From NCBI GenBank assembly GCA_021153325.1, contig JAGKTQ010000026.1, forward strand, positions 1 through 31,687: a stretch of 31,687 bases of DNA, written 5' to 3'. Source of the DNA: Lachnospiraceae bacterium. GTDB lineage: Bacteria > Bacillota > Clostridia > Lachnospirales > Lachnospiraceae. The notes below the pieces were generated by a model, which was given only the letters and a program-made list of their open reading frames with translations, did no database searches and was not told where the DNA came from. The position numbers were made by a program, and so were the translations under genes. Within the stretch, counting starts at the first letter, position 1. The number at the start of each line of letters is the position of its first letter. Positions 29,630 through 31,687 of this stretch are shown piece after piece.

Positions 29630-31678
29630 ATGGCAGCAAGACGCGGCAGTTTATCAATTAACAGTGACAATATTTTTCCAATTATTAAAAAATGGTTGTA
29701 TTCCGACCACGATATTTTCTACAGAGAATTGATCTCTAATGGTTGTGATGCAGTTACAAAATTAAAGAAATTGGATATGATGGGGGAATACACCTTACCG
29801 GAAGGTTGGAAAGGGAAAGTTCAGGTCATTGTAAATCCAGAAGAGAAAACATTAAAATTCATCGATAACGGTCTTGGTATGACAGAAGACGAAGTAGATG
29901 AGTATATTAACCAGATCGCATTTTCCGGTGCAACTGATTTTATTGAAAAATATAAAGATAAAACAAATGAAGATCAGATCATTGGTCATTTCGGGCTTGG
30001 TTTTTACTCTGCATTTATGGTAGCAGATGAAGTACATATTGATACTCTTTCTTATAAAGAAGGTGCAAAACCGGTTCATTGGGAATGCGACGGCGGTACA
30101 GAATTTGATATGGAAGAGGGAAGCCGTACAGAAGTTGGTACAGAAATTACTTTGTTCCTCAATGAAGATTGCCTGAAATTCTGTAACGAATACGAAGCAA
30201 GAAGCGTTATTACAAAATACTGTTCTTTTATGCCTACAGAAATTTATTTATCCAAGGAAAATGATACAGCAACAGAGACAATCAAACCGGAAGAAAAATT
30301 AGATACTGATGAAGTTGTGGAAACGATCAAACCGGAAAAAGAAGACGAAGAAGAAAAATTAAAGATCAAAAGAAGACCGGAACTTTTAAATGAAACAACT
30401 CCGCTTTGGGTAAAACATCCGAATGAATGTACAAAAGAAGAATATCTGGAATTTTACCGCAAAGTATTTAACGATTATAAAGAGCCTTTGTTCTGGATTC
30501 ATTTGAATATGGATTATCCATTTAACTTGAAAGGTATTTTATATTTTCCAAAGATCAACATGGAGTACGAATCCATTGAAGGAACGATCAAGCTTTACAA
30601 CAATCAGGTATTTATCGCAGATAATATTAAAGAAGTTATTCCAGAATATCTGCTCTTATTAAAAGGTGTGATCGATTGTCCGGATCTACCACTTAATGTA
30701 TCCAGAAGTGCATTACAGAATGATGGATTTGTCAAGAAAATTTCTGAATACATTTCTAAGAAAGTGGCAGATAAGCTGTCCGGTATGTGCAAGACAGAAA
30801 AAGAAGAATATGAAAAATATTGGGATGATATCAGTCCATTCATTAAGTTCGGCTGCTTAAAAGATGATAAATTCTGTGAAAAAATGACAGATTACATTTT
30901 ATTCAAAAACTTAGATGGACAGTACATGACTTTACCAGAATGTCTGGAAGTAAACAAAATAGACCCAGATGAGGCAGAAGCCGTAGATGAAAATGGCGAA
31001 AAGGTGGAAGCAGAAGTTGTAGATGAAAAGGGCAGCGAAGAATCGACAGAAGACGAAGAAAAGAAAGAAAAGGTTATTTATTATGTAACAGATGAAGTAC
31101 AGCAGAGCCAGTACATCAATATGTTCAAAGCAGCAAAGATGGATGCCGTTCTTTTAACACACAACATTGATCAGCCGTTTGTTTCTCAGCTGGAAGCAAA
31201 GAATGAAGGCATCAAATTCCAGCGTATTGATGCAGATTTGACCGATACTTTTAAAGCAAAGACTTCCAAAAAAGCAGAGAAGGAAATGGAAGAACAGGCA
31301 GAAGAGATTGGAAAGATCATTAAGAAAGCACTGAAGAAGGATAATCTTGTTGTAAAGGTAGAAAAACTGAAAAATAAGAAAATTTCTTCCATGATCACGT
31401 TGTCAGAAGAAAGCAGACGTATGCAGGATATGATGAAAATGTATGCTATGAATGGTATGGGAATGTTTGGCGCAGAAGGAGAAGGTGAAACACTTGTCCT
31501 GAATGCGAACCATCCGCTTGTGCAGTACATTGTAGAAAACAAAGACAGCGATAACACAAAGATCATTGCTGAACAGCTTTATGATCTTGCCAAAATACAG
31601 CATGCACCATTAGATTCAGAAGCAATGACAAAATTTGTTGCAAGAAGTAATGAGATCATGATGCTGCTCGCTAAATAA
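29630..31678 (+). CDS. htpG: HtpG, Hsp90-family molecular chaperone
   Basis: A 682-residue cytoplasmic ATP-dependent chaperone. The N-terminal ATPase domain has 'IFYRELISNGCDAVTK' (catalytic E33, Mg-binding N37, D40), 'FIDNGLGMTEDE' and 'GHFGLGFYSAFMVAD'. The middle domain contains 'PLWVKHPNECTKEEY' and 'SRSALQND', with the arginine that reaches the ATP. The C-terminal dimerisation domain ends at 682. Two acidic insertions stand out: one near residues 220-250 with ETIKPE repeated twice, and one near 445-480 with repeated VDE-x-G elements. Most relatives read NASDA where this protein has NGCDA. The start at 29630 is chosen because MAARRGSLSINS is the usual N terminus; GGAAG is rather far (about 11 to 13 bases) upstream. 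It is preceded by a CIRCE box, so HrcA control is expected. Confidence 0.96.
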   Translation: MAARRGSLSINSDNIFPIIKKWLYSDHDIFYRELISNGCDAVTKLKKLDMMGEYTLPEGWKGKVQVIVNPEEKTLKFIDNGLGMTEDEVDEYINQIAFSGATDFIEKYKDKTNEDQIIGHFGLGFYSAFMVADEVHIDTLSYKEGAKPVHWECDGGTEFDMEEGSRTEVGTEITLFLNEDCLKFCNEYEARSVITKYCSFMPTEIYLSKENDTATETIKPEEKLDTDEVVETIKPEKEDEEEKLKIKRRPELLNETTPLWVKHPNECTKEEYLEFYRKVFNDYKEPLFWIHLNMDYPFNLKGILYFPKINMEYESIEGTIKLYNNQVFIADNIKEVIPEYLLLLKGVIDCPDLPLNVSRSALQNDGFVKKISEYISKKVADKLSGMCKTEKEEYEKYWDDISPFIKFGCLKDDKFCEKMTDYILFKNLDGQYMTLPECLEVNKIDPDEAEAVDENGEKVEAEVVDEKGSEESTEDEEKKEKVIYYVTDEVQQSQYINMFKAAKMDAVLLTHNIDQPFVSQLEAKNEGIKFQRIDADLTDTFKAKTSKKAEKEMEEQAEEIGKIIKKALKKDNLVVKVEKLKNKKISSMITLSEESRRMQDMMKMYAMNGMGMFGAEGEGETLVLNANHPLVQYIVENKDSDNTKIIAEQLYDLAKIQHAPLDSEAMTKFVARSNEIMMLLAK

Positions 31679-31687
31679 GCCTATCCT

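Noticed and set aside
1..31687. CRISPR array, insertion sequence, rRNA or replication origin
   Set aside because: No regularly spaced repeats, transposase, rRNA sequence or DnaA-box cluster was seen.

Overview
The window looks like chromosomal DNA of a low-GC, gut-type member of the Firmicutes, most likely Lachnospiraceae (Clostridia). The reasons are the AT-rich codon use, the V/A-type ATPase operon with a short and unusual proteolipid, AgrC/AgrA-like (GHKL/LytTR) signalling, a Mn2+-type riboswitch, a CIRCE box, and the style of the HtpG, BioY and glycogen phosphorylase proteins. I cannot name a species. Nothing looks like a phage, an insertion sequence or a CRISPR array. The only possible trace of a mobile element is a tRNA-Lys remnant at the left edge.

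Layout. 1-600: 3' part of tRNA-Lys(TTT) with its terminator, a degenerate copy of the tRNA, and about 420 bp of non-coding DNA with an imperfect inverted repeat. 616-2697: a stand-alone CheY-type regulator, a 52-aa protein on the minus strand that shares its terminator, and a MATE exporter. 2706-2907: tRNA-Leu(TAG) with promoter and terminator. 2965-6500: a LytTR response regulator, its GHKL histidine kinase, and a methyl-accepting chemotaxis-like protein whose membrane domain is homologous to that of the kinase. 6579-7924: two paralogous acidic lipoproteins. 7989-8362: regulatory DNA with a possible small RNA. 8363-16934: a nine-gene V/A-type ATPase operon. 16950-17501 (minus): bioY. 17608-18768: a yybP-ykoY-like riboswitch and a Ca2+/Na+-exchanger-family transporter. 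18879-23657: a PPi-type phosphofructokinase, a LacI-family regulator with its own operator, and glycogen phosphorylase. 23688-29401: PHP phosphoesterase, SbcD, SbcC and a parvulin-type lipoprotein foldase. 29468-31678: CIRCE element, promoter and htpG.

How the parts fit. The ATPase, the cation exchanger and the MATE exporter concern ion gradients and export. The PPi-PFK, LacI regulator and GlgP form a glycogen/glycolysis neighbourhood. The most intriguing region is 2965-6465. There one membrane sensing module is joined once to a histidine kinase and once to a chemoreceptor-type signalling rod. The promoter of the second gene carries a 21-bp-spaced direct repeat of the kind LytTR proteins bind, which suggests that one signal is passed through two outputs in a small regulatory circuit.
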